Shown: piece by piece, positions 1-9,402 of the stretch | How the letters are laid out: each line of letters begins with the position of its first letter | Position numbering within the stretch: the stretch's first letter is position 1 | Source: Crotalaria pallida | Lineage: Eukaryota; Streptophyta; Magnoliopsida; Fabales; Fabaceae | Length of the DNA stretch: 64,000 nucleotides | Direction: 5' to 3' | NCBI GenBank assembly: GCA_037953625.1 | Contig: CM075654.1 | Coordinates: 46,383,001-46,447,000 of the forward strand | Notes under the pieces: generated by a model | Seen by the model: only the letters and a program-made list of their open reading frames with translations | Database searches by the model: none | What the model was told of the DNA's origin: nothing | Position numbers and translations under genes: made by a program

Positions 1-470
1 TGCAATTCTCTGGGGACAGTTTGCAACAACGTATCCTGGTTGTCCGCATCGGTAATAGAGACCCTTGTTTCTATACAGGACCAAATACCCACACAAACGA
101 CGATGAGATTTTCCACAGTGATGACAAAATAGCCCAGTACTTGGAGTAGTCGCATCCTGGCCCGCTTTCTTTTGTCCTGTTGATCCAGCCTAGGTACTAA
201 ATATGGACCTGATTTCGGAACCGGTCCTTTACCCTTAACAGGACCTCCTACCCTATGCACATCCCTGTTTCTAGTGTCATACATCCTCGGTGTGTTAGCT
301 GCCTTCACCTCTTGCTTAGGGTCATGATTAGGACAGCCAACGGCCAAATGTCCTGGTTGACCACATTGGAAACATAAGCCTTCCTTCCCGTTTTGGTTCA
401 CCTCCCAACATACACCCCGATGAAGTTTTCCGCAGTGAACACAAGCAGATTTAGGAAACAGAGTGGTCAC
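1..470 (-). pseudogene. G1 gypsy gag, C-terminal nucleocapsid part with duplicated zinc-knuckle cassette
   Basis: Read on the minus strand from 470 to 1, this continues the gag that begins at 8271; a 7-kb LTR element separates the two parts. Gag nucleocapsid packages element RNA through CCHC knuckles. Two two-knuckle cassettes are visible. The first has CVHCGKLHRGVC then CFQCGQPGHLAVGC. The second has CHHCGKSHRRLC then YRCGQPGYVVANC. Both have the same inner spacing, so the cassette looks tandemly duplicated. In the second cassette the first cysteine of the second knuckle has become tyrosine. A one-base frameshift near position 190 separates the cassettes. Protease, RT and integrase would lie to the left, outside the window. 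The gypsy assignment rests on gag style and on the initiator-Met primer site at 8433-8444. Confidence 0.7.
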
Positions 471-1741
471 TGATTTGGGTCTAATATGATGTTTTTAGCA
501 TGATTTAGACTCCCCTTTACTATATATTTGGCTTGTTTCTCTTGTAAATTTAGGATTTTTTGTATACCTTTTAGGAAGTTAGGTAATTTAGAATCCCTTG
601 AACGTTTTGATCTAATTTGGGTATGTTTCAGGTACTTTCGGAGTTTAATTGAAGAAAATAATTATGGGACTGAAAAGAGGACGAAAGCACCTTGAAAATG
701 GCACAAGAACGGAGCGAAATGGAGTTAGGAAGTCAGACGCACGCCCAGGCGCACAGGCCGGTGCGTCCAGGCACGCAAGCAGCGAAGACCAGCATCAGAT
801 GCGCCTGGCGTGCCTAGGCGTGAGGCCTGGCGCACCCAGGCGTGCGCGCAGCGGGGGAGGCCGAATTGGGCATGTTTTCCTAATTTTCTGAGGGATTTGC
901 TTAGGATTTCGTTTTAGCTTTTAAATATAGGTTTTAGAACTAGGTTAAGCAGCTTTGAGAGAGAGAGATTACGTAATTTTAGAGAGTTTTAGAAGAGGAG
1001 AAGATCAAGGATTGGAAGATCCAAGGCTTTTCCATGGTAATCATGTATTCTTCTATTGCTTTTGTTTTTATTTTCTCAATGTGTAACTAAAACCCTCGTG
1101 TTAGGAATTGGTGGATTTCTATGGATTAGTTTATTGATTTCATGAATTGATGTTTTTCCGTTTCTAAATCAAGTGTTTGATTGTATTTTCACTGTTATGC
1201 ATGGAAGTAGCTAATCTATGTTTTGGATATCTAATTCTTCAATTGAGAGATTAGGAATTAGAATAGGCCTTCAATCAAACAATATAATTATTCAACTCGT
1301 AGGGATACTTTTGGGTAATTATATAACTTGTTATAAATTCCACTGTTCTTAATTAATGGTTATTCAATGGTTTAATCACTTAAGGGATTAAGAGTTATCA
1401 AATTGAATAATAAACAGTAATTGCAAGAGGAATCTAGTAGTTATCACTTTAGGAATTTGTTCTTTATTTAGGGAAAAACAAAGATTCATGATAAATAAAC
1501 CATGCCTACAATGAAACCATGTTCCTAACTCGTTTTCTTAAATTGCTCAACACTTTTATTTAGTTTCTGTTTTTATTTTATTTCATTTCAATCTTAATTA
1601 ATTAATTAGAAACCTATAGATTTCACTTCTAACTACTCTTTGGTGAGAATTAATTGAACAATTTGCAATCCCTGAGGGACGATATCTGGTCTTATTGACT
1701 ATATTACTTGTCGATCCGGTATACTTGCCCGTATTCCTACA
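471..1741 (+). repeat. 5' LTR of the gag-protease element
   Basis: 1,271 bp, starting TGATTTGGGTC and ending TTCCTACA. It pairs with 5730-7497. A GC-rich block at about 735-860 holds four imperfect GC-rich palindromes arranged as two pairs (see the entry at 738-846). The sequence around 1500-1515 is the empty site for the MITE found in the 3' LTR. The short ORF at 649-891 crosses the GC-rich block and has no recognisable domain; I do not call it a gene. Confidence 0.88.
738..846. repeat. Paired GC-rich palindromes in the 5' LTR
   Basis: CCAGG/CTAGG-centred dyads lie at 745, 767, 814 and 836. Spacing is 22, 47, then 22 bp, so two pairs with a pair period of 69 bp. Arms read like GCGTCCAGGCACGC and CGTGCCTAGGCGTG, which are imperfect palindromes. 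The 3' LTR keeps only two of the four dyads (6005 and 6046). Confidence 0.6.
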
Positions 1742-1747
1742 AGTTTT

Positions 1748-1772
1748 TGGTGCCGCCATTGCTGGGGATTGA
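1748..1772 (+). promoter_or_regulatory. Primer-binding site, tRNA-Asp-like
   Basis: TGGTGCCGCCATTGCTGGGG begins 7 bp after the 5' LTR. It resembles the complement of the plant tRNA-Asp 3' end used by Athila/Tat elements but carries a 3-base insertion and substitutions. The placement is certain; the tRNA identity is an inference. Confidence 0.5.
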
Positions 1773-1961
1773 AATTCGTTTCAGTTAGTTTTCGGTACTT
1801 AGTAGTATTTTTAGGTGAAATTTATTTATTTGTAGTGTTCTTGTCTCGACAGGTGTTGTGTAATCTTTTTGTTGTTTTTGTGCTCTGCATGTAACACTAT
1901 CTATTTGAGTGAAAAGAGGAAGAAGAAACTAGCACAAGAGGGGAAGGAACAAATTTTGAAG

Positions 1962-4121
1962 ATGGCTGGAGGAGGAGGATCTCACAGATCCTCTCTGCCT
2001 CTTCCTCCCCGGAACACTTTGGCAGAATATGCAACCGTGGACCCGAACTTCCTTGCTTCCAGCATAGTGCGGCCAGCCATCACTGCAACTGCATTCGCGA
2101 ATGATCCACAGTACATCGACCTCATCGTGAAGGATCAGTTCAGTGGTGCGCCGCATCAAGACCCCAGAGACCATATCGCCAACTTCCTGGGCATGCTCGA
2201 ATTCTTCAAGATCGAGGGTGCCACGGACGAGGCCATCAGAATGAGGATGTTCCCTCTCTCGCTGAGGGGCGAGGCACTAACGTGGGTGAACAACCAGGCA
2301 CCAGGGAGTGTTTCCAGCTGGAAAATACTTGTCTCCAAATTCATGGATAAGTTCCTTCCAGCTGGGGAACAAGCGAAGCTGAGGCAAGATGTTCACTCAT
2401 TCATGCAAGAGGACGATGAGCCATTGCATGAAGCTTGGCAGCGCTACAACCAGCTACTGAGGAAGTGCCCAACATATATGCAAGACTGGCAGCAGATTCA
2501 ATTGTTCTATAATGGGCTCAACTGATTTTATCAAAGCATGATTGATGCAGCAGCTGGTGGATCGCTGATGAAGAAGACTGTTGAAGAGGCCAAGGAAGTT
2601 ATTTCAAACATGGCATTCAGCAATAGCCAAGGACTAAGGACCCAGGTGGAGCAAAGCGTCTTGAAGAGTTATGATCTAGACTCTAGTCAAGCCCAGATCT
2701 TAATCGAGCAGAACAAGTAGATGCAGCAGAAGATTGTTGCATTAATGAAACAAATGAGCCATATCAGTATGTCAGTTGCATCTACCACTCTGAGGTGCGA
2801 CTTTTGTGGGGGAGGTCACCGGAATGGTGATTGTGCTTTCGAAGTCAGTGGGGGTCCAGCCACCATTGAGGAACAAGCTAATTTTGTGGGTGGTGGAGTA
2901 CCTAAAAATAACATGTACTCCAATATCCACAATCTAGGGCAAATCAGTCAGTCTCACACCTCATGGTACAACCCAGCATCCAATCCATCGCCGCCACAGA
3001 AGCAGGGCTAGGAGAAGGCACTTGAAGTAATGGCTACCATGCCCAATACCTTCATGGCAGAAGCCTGGACGAATTTCGCCAATCAACAAGTCAGCATTCG
3101 CAACTTGGAGGTGCAAGTGGCTCAAATAAACAATCAGATATCAGAAATCGCAACCAACTCCAAGGAGCAATGTATGGCGGTTACCCTCGGAAGTGGCAAG
3201 TCATATGAGGAACCACAGAAGAAGGGTGATACAACTGACCCTGTGAAGAAGGATGAGGGGCCAAAGCAACCAAGTGGAGAAGGCTCAACTACAAGGCAAT
3301 AGACACAGGATCCACCTGTGGATCAAGAGAAAGGCACACCCAAACCAACACCACTACCTTCGAGGATTCCTTATCCTCAGAGGTAGAAGAAAGAGGAAGA
3401 CCAGAAACAATTCACCAAATTCTTGGAGATGCTACGGAAGGTGCAGATCAACATCCCGTTTGCGGAGGCTCTCTCACAAATGCCTCTGTACGCGAGATTC
3501 ATGAAGGAGTTGCTGAAAAAGAAGAAGCGGATACTCACTGAAGAGACATTCCCGATAGCGGAGAAGTGTAGCAGCAGCATCAAATCCAGCCTTCCACCAA
3601 AGCTGAAGGATCCAAGTAGCTTCACCATTTTAGTTAGCATGGGCAAGGAGTATTCAAGTAAGGCTCTATGTGACTTAGGAGCTAGCGTAAACATTATGCC
3701 ATTGTCTGTGTGTGAAGCATTAAACTTAAGAGATGTTAAGCCTACCCCGGCATTACTTCAGTTAGCTGATAGAACCACCCTTCGCCCATATGGTGTGGTG
3801 GAAGATATTCTGGTAAAGGTGTAAGATTTTATCCTACCCTTAGATTTCAAGATCTTAGATGTAGAAGAGGATGAAAATATTCCTCTAATTTTTGGAAGGC
3901 CATTCTTGGCCATAGCAGGGGCAGTGATTGATGTGCCTAGGGGAGAAGTACTTCTCCGAGTGAATGGTGAGCAAACTACAATTAAAATTTTTGAAAAATC
4001 ACCAATCACGGCTGAGAATTTCTCTCCTCTCATGTGCATTCAGCACTCAAATGGAGAGAGTGTTGGAAAGAAGTTGAAAAACAAGGTGCCACCCTTGAAA
4101 GGATCTTGGCAACCACCCTAA
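1962..4121 (+). pseudogene. gag-protease polyprotein with six in-frame stops and no frameshift
   Basis: One reading frame runs from ATG 1962 (MAGGGGSHRSS...) to a stop ending at 4121. It is broken only by in-frame stops at 2523 (TGA), 2718, 3009, 3300 and 3384 (all TAG) and 3822 (TAA). The upstream ATG at 1869 is in frame, but its extension looks like leader sequence. Parts in order: a retrotransposon gag domain (about residues 50-190; FPLSLRGEALTWV and related motifs), a single knuckle CDFCGGGHRNGDC near 2796, a glutamine/proline-rich linker, and an aspartic protease near 3640-3830. The protease motif is CDLGASVNIMPLSV, with L where D-T-G or D-S-G is usual. The later IPLIFGRPFLA block fits the second conserved protease region. 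No pol follows. Four TAG stops with no indel suggest decay by C-to-T change at CAG codons. Confidence 0.8.
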
Positions 4122-5729
4122 CCTCTGAAAAAAGGTGACTCGTCAGGCTCGTGACGTTAAACAAGCGCTTGTTGGGAGGAAACCCAATGTTAAGTAGCTC
4201 CCTTAGATTTTATTTTTTTAGGATAGTTTAGTTTTAGGTAGTTTTTTTTTTAAAAAAAATGAAGTCACAAGTCAAGCCATGCCCAGGCGTGGAGAGGGTG
4301 CATCATCTAAGTTTGGGGGTGTGAACTCATTTGCTCCCATTAGTTCCCAATATGTCACCCCAGACCTGGTACTTTGCAAAAATAATGTCCTATTTTTCTA
4401 GGTAGTTTTTAATTTTTTTTTTGTAGTTTAGTTTAGAGTAGTTTGCTTGAGGACAAGCCAACCTCTAAGTTTGGGGGAGTAGTACAAAATAAAAATTTTC
4501 AGATCTGAATTTTTCTCCCATTTTTAGTGTTGGTTTGTGTCTTTGGTAGGAGTAGATAAATATTCTAGACTACTTAGGACTGTTTTAATGATGATAGGTT
4601 TAAATACTTAGTTTAGGATTAGACTCATTGATTTTTGATATTGATTTGATTGAGCTGTGAATATTTTTGAGATTTGGTTATTTTGACAAACTTTTTGAGA
4701 ATCTGAGATTAGTGAACTGACCTTTAGCCTAGTGAGTTATTAGAGCCTAAACACTGAGGGATTTGATTTATTGAATTATTTTAATTTGAGACCCCTATTT
4801 CTTTCATGAGTGTTGTTCATTTTGATTTTGTGTTCTAGAACTTGACTTGTGACCATTTTGAGATTGATAATTGTTTGAATGCATTAAGATGATTAAGGCA
4901 CTTAGGATGTGTTTTTGTGGCCTTCAGATGTTTTGTATTGATAATATTCTCCTTAGTTGCCCATTTTGAGTCTAAAATAAAAATTTGACTTTTTTTTGGT
5001 ACCTTGCATTAATTTCATGATTCTTTGTTAGTACCTTGGAAATTTTGAATGAGCAATTGAGAGGAATGACGAAAGAAAAAGTGAAAGTAATTGGTGAAAA
5101 GTGTTATGAGTTCTATTTCTCTTCCAAGTAAAAAAAGAAAGAAATTGAAAAAGAAATAAATGTGAAAGGAACAGAATAGAAGGAAAAATAGTGAAAAATA
5201 AAAGAAGGATGATAATGATTTTGGAGTTGAGTGTGAGTCTTAATAATTGTATTCATTGCTCATTCATAATTTTTAAGGGAATTTTTTTTTTTTTGCATTT
5301 TAGCCCTTAGTTTTGTCTCTTCTTTCTTTTATCCCACCTAATACTTTTAGCCATGACCTCATTACAACCAAAATAAAGACCTTTTGATATTTGTGTGCAT
5401 TCAATAATTTCAGAGGAGATTTGGGTCTATGGTCAAGCATAAGGTAACACATTGTCATTGCATGAACTTGAGTGAATTGTTATAACCCTTGATACACATG
5501 AGAGATAGACACTGTGAGGTTGAGAGTGTTCACTAATCCTGAGTTCTTGTTGAGTTTGTTTTTCTAACCAGGTTTCAATTGTATAAATTGCTTGTGAAAA
5601 TAAGTGTCTGAGTCTGTGAGTCGAAGTCCTAGATTAGGTGTGTACATTTTGATTTAGGAAGTAGTCTTGTGTTCTAGAGTTTTTATTTTACTTTTGCCTG
5701 GGACATGCAAAATGCTAAGTTTGGGGGAG
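4122..5729 (+). other. Non-coding 3' internal region of the gag-protease element
   Basis: 1.6 kb without a credible ORF. It holds a short inverted repeat, CAAGCGCTTG (4163-4172), in a context common after gag-pol of Athila-type elements (ending GTTGGGAGGAAACCCA), and three copies of a polypurine-tract-like block. The rest is AT-rich with purine-rich stretches (about 5040-5220). I see no other feature. Confidence 0.6.
4308..5729 (+). repeat. Three dispersed polypurine-tract-like blocks
   Basis: TAAGTTTGGGGGT at 4308-4320, CTAAGTTTGGGGGAG at 4465-4479, and the functional copy CTAAGTTTGGGGGAG at 5715-5729 directly before the 3' LTR. The upstream copies could act as secondary plus-strand primers during reverse transcription; that role is an inference. 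Confidence 0.75.
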
Positions 5730-7497
5730 TGATTTGGGTCTAATATATGATGTTTTGAGCATGACTTAGACTCCCTTTTACTATGTATTTGGCTTGTTTC
5801 TCTTGTAAATTTAGGACTTTTTTTATAGTTTTTAGGAAGTTAGGTAATTTAGAATCCCTTGAACGTTTTGGGTATGTTTCAGGTACTTTCGGAGCTTAAT
5901 TGAAGAAAATAATTATGGGATTGAAAAGAGGACGAAAGCACCTTGAAAATGACACAAGAATGGAGCGAAACGGAGTCAGGAAGTTAGACGCACGGGCCGG
6001 TGCGTCCAGGCGCGCAAGCAGCGAAGACCAACATCAGATGCGCTCCCAGGCGCGCAGAACGAGGGAGGTCGAATTGGGCCTGTTTTGCTGATTTTCTGAG
6101 GGATTTGCTTAGGATTTCGTTTTACCTTTTAAATATAGGTTTTAGAATTAGGTTAAGTAGCTTTGAGAGAAGGATATTACATAAATTTAGAGAGTTTTAG
6201 AAGAGGAGAAGATCAAGGATTGGAAGATCCAAGGCTTTTCCATGGTAATCATGTATTCTTCTATTGCTTTTGTTTTTATTTTCTCAATATGTAACCAAAA
6301 CCCTCGTGTTAGGAATTGGTGGATTTCTATGGATTAGTTTATTGATTTCATGAATTGATGTTTTTCCGTTTCTAAATCAAGTCTTTGATTGTATTTTCAC
6401 TGTTATGCATGGAAGTAGCTAATCTATGTTTTGGATCTCTAATTCTTCAGTTGAGAGATTAGGAATTAGAATAGGCCTTCAATCAAACAATATAATTATT
6501 CAACTCTTAGGGATAATTTTGGGTAATTATATAACTTGTTATAAATTCCACTATTCTTAATTAATGGTTATTCAATGGTTTAATCACTTAAGGGATTAAG
6601 AGTTATCAAATTGAATAATAAACAATAATTGCAAGAGGAATCTAGTAGTTATTACTTTAGAAATTTGTTCTTAATTTAGGGAAAAACAGAGATTCATGAT
6701 AAATACACAACGCTAACAATGAAACTAGTGCTGGCAATTAGGGCAGATGCCCATTGGCCTCGCCCGCCCACCCTACATTTTTTGTGGGCAGGGCATCATT
6801 TTTTAGCCCAATTTTCGAATGGGCCCCACCCGCCATGCCCATTTCTTTTGTCGGGCATCATTGGGCGGACGGTGGGCCGCCCATTATTATGTTTTTTAAA
6901 AAAAAAAAAAATTAGGAGCTACACAATTAGGAGCCACCCTACATCTTTTGTAGGGTATCAAACTTTATTATTATGTTTTTATGAATTTTGAGTGTGAACA
7001 TTTATATGTCGTGCAATCTTAGTCTACATTTTATTAATTTTGAAGATAGAATATATGATTTTTTTTATGTTAAAAAAAAATATATGATTTTTTTTTAATT
7101 TCTTATTTAAATGGGCCGCCCATGGGCATGCCCTGCCCGCATTTAGGGCGAGCAGGGCATGAATTTTCAGCCCAAAATATTATAATGGGCGGGCGGGCAT
7201 GCCCGAAAAAAAGCGGGCTTTTGATTGGCATGGGCAATGCCCGCCCGCCCGAATTGCCAGCACTAAATGAAACCATGTTCCTAACTCGTTTTCTTAAATT
7301 GCTCAACACTTTTATTTAATTTCTTTTTTTATTTTATTCCAATTCAATCTTAATTAATTAATTAGAAACCTATAGATTTCGCTTCTAACTACTCTTTGGT
7401 GAGAATTAATTGAACAATTTGCAATCCCTAAGGGACGATATCTGGTCTTATTGACTATATTACTTGTCGATCCAGTATACTTGCCGGTATTCCAACG
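5730..7497 (+). repeat. 3' LTR of the gag-protease element, interrupted by a MITE
   Basis: Starts TGATTTGGGTC after the polypurine tract and ends CCAACG just before TSD copy gtcac (7498-7502). Without the 540-bp MITE and its 8-bp duplication it is 1,220 bp, about 50 bp shorter than the 5' LTR. The deficit falls in the GC-rich palindrome block. Confidence 0.87.
6726..7265. mobile_element. hAT-type MITE
   Basis: 540 bp with terminal inverted repeats TAGTGCTGGCAATTAGGGC and (reverse complement of the right end) TAGTGCTGGCAATTCGGGC, matching at 18 of 19 positions. Flanked by an 8-bp duplication aatgaaac at 6718-6725 and 7266-7273. The 5' LTR at 1510 shows the uninterrupted single copy. The 8-bp duplication and TAGTG ends identify the hAT superfamily. 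Subterminal DNA is rich in GGGC/GCCC clusters; the centre is AT-rich and non-coding. Confidence 0.92.
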
Positions 7498-8271
7498 GTC
7501 ACCATCATCTTTGTTTTCTTTGAAGTAGCCATCTCGGTCTCGGGTTTAGGGTACGATTTTGGTTCTCCTAGGGAATCTTTCGACCTTTGAATGCCCTTTT
7601 CCCAAAAGCTGGACAAGTGCACTAACTGGGCAAAGTTGTCAACAGGTACATTTCCAAGGATCGTCCTGATGTCCATGCAGAGTCCTGCAGAAAACTTAAT
7701 GCACTTAGTTTCTTCGTCCATACCCTTATAGCTGGTAGCATAACGAATCAAATCCTAAAATCGCCCTACATATTCCTCCACACTCATGTTCTCCTGTCTC
7801 AAATTAGGAAAGCAAGTTCCTTCTCCCTTCATTCGAACATCCTCGGGAAGATATTTTCCCCGAAACATCTCTTTGAAGACATCCCAAGTGACTTTCCGGT
7901 TAGTAGCCTCCATACCCTTTCGCACCTGCTCCACCACTGTTTTGCTTCCCCAATGAGCGTATGCTAAGCCAATAGAAATTTCTGCTCCTCGGGTGTGACA
8001 TATCGCGAAGAATCCCTTCTATCTCCTGAAGCCACTTACGAGTTCCATCCAGGTTATAGCCACCCTCGAACTTAGGGGGACCATGCCACCTGAACTCAGC
8101 CAACCAGTTAATCTCAGCTGAGGATGGATCCTGAGATGCCTGTGGCGGCTGATTAAGTGCTGCCACGGCTGCTATAGCTGCAGCCACTGTCTCAGCTTGA
8201 CTTCGATTGATCTGAACTAAGCTTTCTAAGATTGCAGCGATCCTATCATCGTCACTGCGTCTACTTGCCAT
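7498..8271 (-). pseudogene. G1 gypsy gag, N-terminal part
   Basis: Minus strand from ATG 8271 (MASRRSDDDRIAAILESLVQ). A coiled, polar N-terminus and an alanine-rich stretch lead into a gag domain. EFRWHGPPKFEGGYNLDGTRKWLQEIEGI is the usual entry motif of plant gypsy gag, and FRGKYLPEDVR, NMSVEEY and KFSAGL follow. Frameshifts near 8000 and 7755 break the frame. At 7498 the gag-protease element begins, and gag resumes at 470. The gag start is 162 bp downstream, in minus orientation, of the primer-binding site, which fits a 5' leader. Confidence 0.75.
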
Positions 8272-8432
8272 AATTTCTAGTCCTGAGAAAAATGACAAGT
8301 TATTACATGTACTAGTAAGCAATAACAATTATATCTTATTGTTCTAACTTAGTCACTTAACTATACATATCGGTTACTCGCTTGGTGAGTAACCACTGAA
8401 GTAACTCACAACTCCAAGGCCGAGGAGAAACT

Positions 8433-8444
8433 GCTCTGATACCA
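8433..8444 (-). promoter_or_regulatory. G1 primer-binding site (initiator tRNA-Met)
   Basis: On the minus strand the sequence reads TGGTATCAGAGC followed by AGTTTCTCCTCGG, the standard initiator-Met primer site of plant LTR elements, 4 bp from the LTR end at 8449. Confidence 0.9.
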
Positions 8445-9210
8445 TAAATGTAACACCTTAATTTAAACTACCCTTAAATACCCATTAGTGAAAAGTGGCC
8501 TTAAAAATTTCCTTTTTAATTCATAAAAATCTCCGTGAAAATGGACGGAGTTTCCTTTGTTTATTTAAATTTTCCAAAATTTAGCTTTCCTTTAAACCTG
8601 ATAAAAACAGTCATATACGTAATCCAAAAGCCAGCAGGGCTAATATAAACATATATCATAACTTAGTGCATCAGTGTGCACACATCACAGCACAGGTATA
8701 TCAACATCAGAGTATAGCAGTTATATAATCAAGTCTTGAAAATAGTATTTTCCCAAAAATACTCCTTTCCCCAAAAGAGTTGTCTTGGGCCCACTCAAAA
8801 GATATATTTACATATTTACATCAAAATAAGCCAAATCGTATGATCAAGAGGCCCAAGACATATTCATGTCCTGCTAAACTAAAACCTACTCTCCCTGTGA
8901 GGGAGAGTACTCCTGCTTGGCCGGACTATGTGCTAGCTCGGACTCAGTACTTGTAGAAAAACAGTAAGTAGTGAGCATTACACATAAACTAGGAAAGCAG
9001 TTTCTGATATGACATAATAACCGACTAAGTCAGACACAAATATCTCAAATAGTTCACATTATCATGTAGTCGTTCATATCATGCTCATACACCAAAAATA
9101 GATATATAGCTTCCCTATTCCTTTTACTTAATCTTTTCTTTGCTTTCTTTCACTACAAGTTTTACCATGACTTTTAGGGTATTGTGTGAATACCCAAAAT
9201 TAATCCACCA

Positions 9211-9309
9211 CTAGGATTTGATTGCACCTGCTAGGGAATTTGCACCCCCATTAGGAATTTTGGGCACCCATCAGGAACTTTTAGCACCCATTAGGCATCA
9301 CCCGTTAGG
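9211..9309. repeat. Array of CTAGG/TTAGG motifs with 20-bp period
   Basis: YTAGG-type motifs start at 9211, 9231, 9251, 9271, 9291 and 9305, spaced exactly 20 bp four times and then 14. The units share GGAATTTTGGCACCCA-like text. The inverted partner (CCTAA/CTTGA/CCCAA/CCTAG) begins at 9387 and continues after the solo LTR at 11875, 11892 and 11912. A segment with GGATTGATCC (9361-9370) lies between them. Confidence 0.75.
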
Positions 9310-9402
9310 TCCGTACCTACCACTACTCTTTCTCATATTACATTTGTTTTATTTTGCAGCGGATTGATCCATTGGTGACACACGCGCCTAACGGGGCATT
9401 TA

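Larger units (their letters stand above)
471..7497 (+). mobile_element. Non-autonomous LTR retrotransposon carrying only gag and protease (TR-GAG-like, Athila/Tat flavour)
   Basis: The element is bounded by LTRs 471-1741 and 5730-7497 and by a 5-bp TSD gtcac at 466-470 and 7498-7502. Order: 5' LTR, primer site, one gag-protease frame (1962-4121), 1.6 kb of non-coding DNA, polypurine tract AAGTTTGGGGGAG, 3' LTR. No reverse transcriptase, RNase H or integrase motif is present between the LTRs, so it must have moved with enzymes from another element. It lies inside the gag of G1. Its LTRs differ at roughly 3-4% of aligned sites by eye (excluding the MITE and a 50-bp length difference), so it is older than C2 and L3. 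The terminal base of the 3' LTR is G where the 5' LTR has A. Confidence 0.85.
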
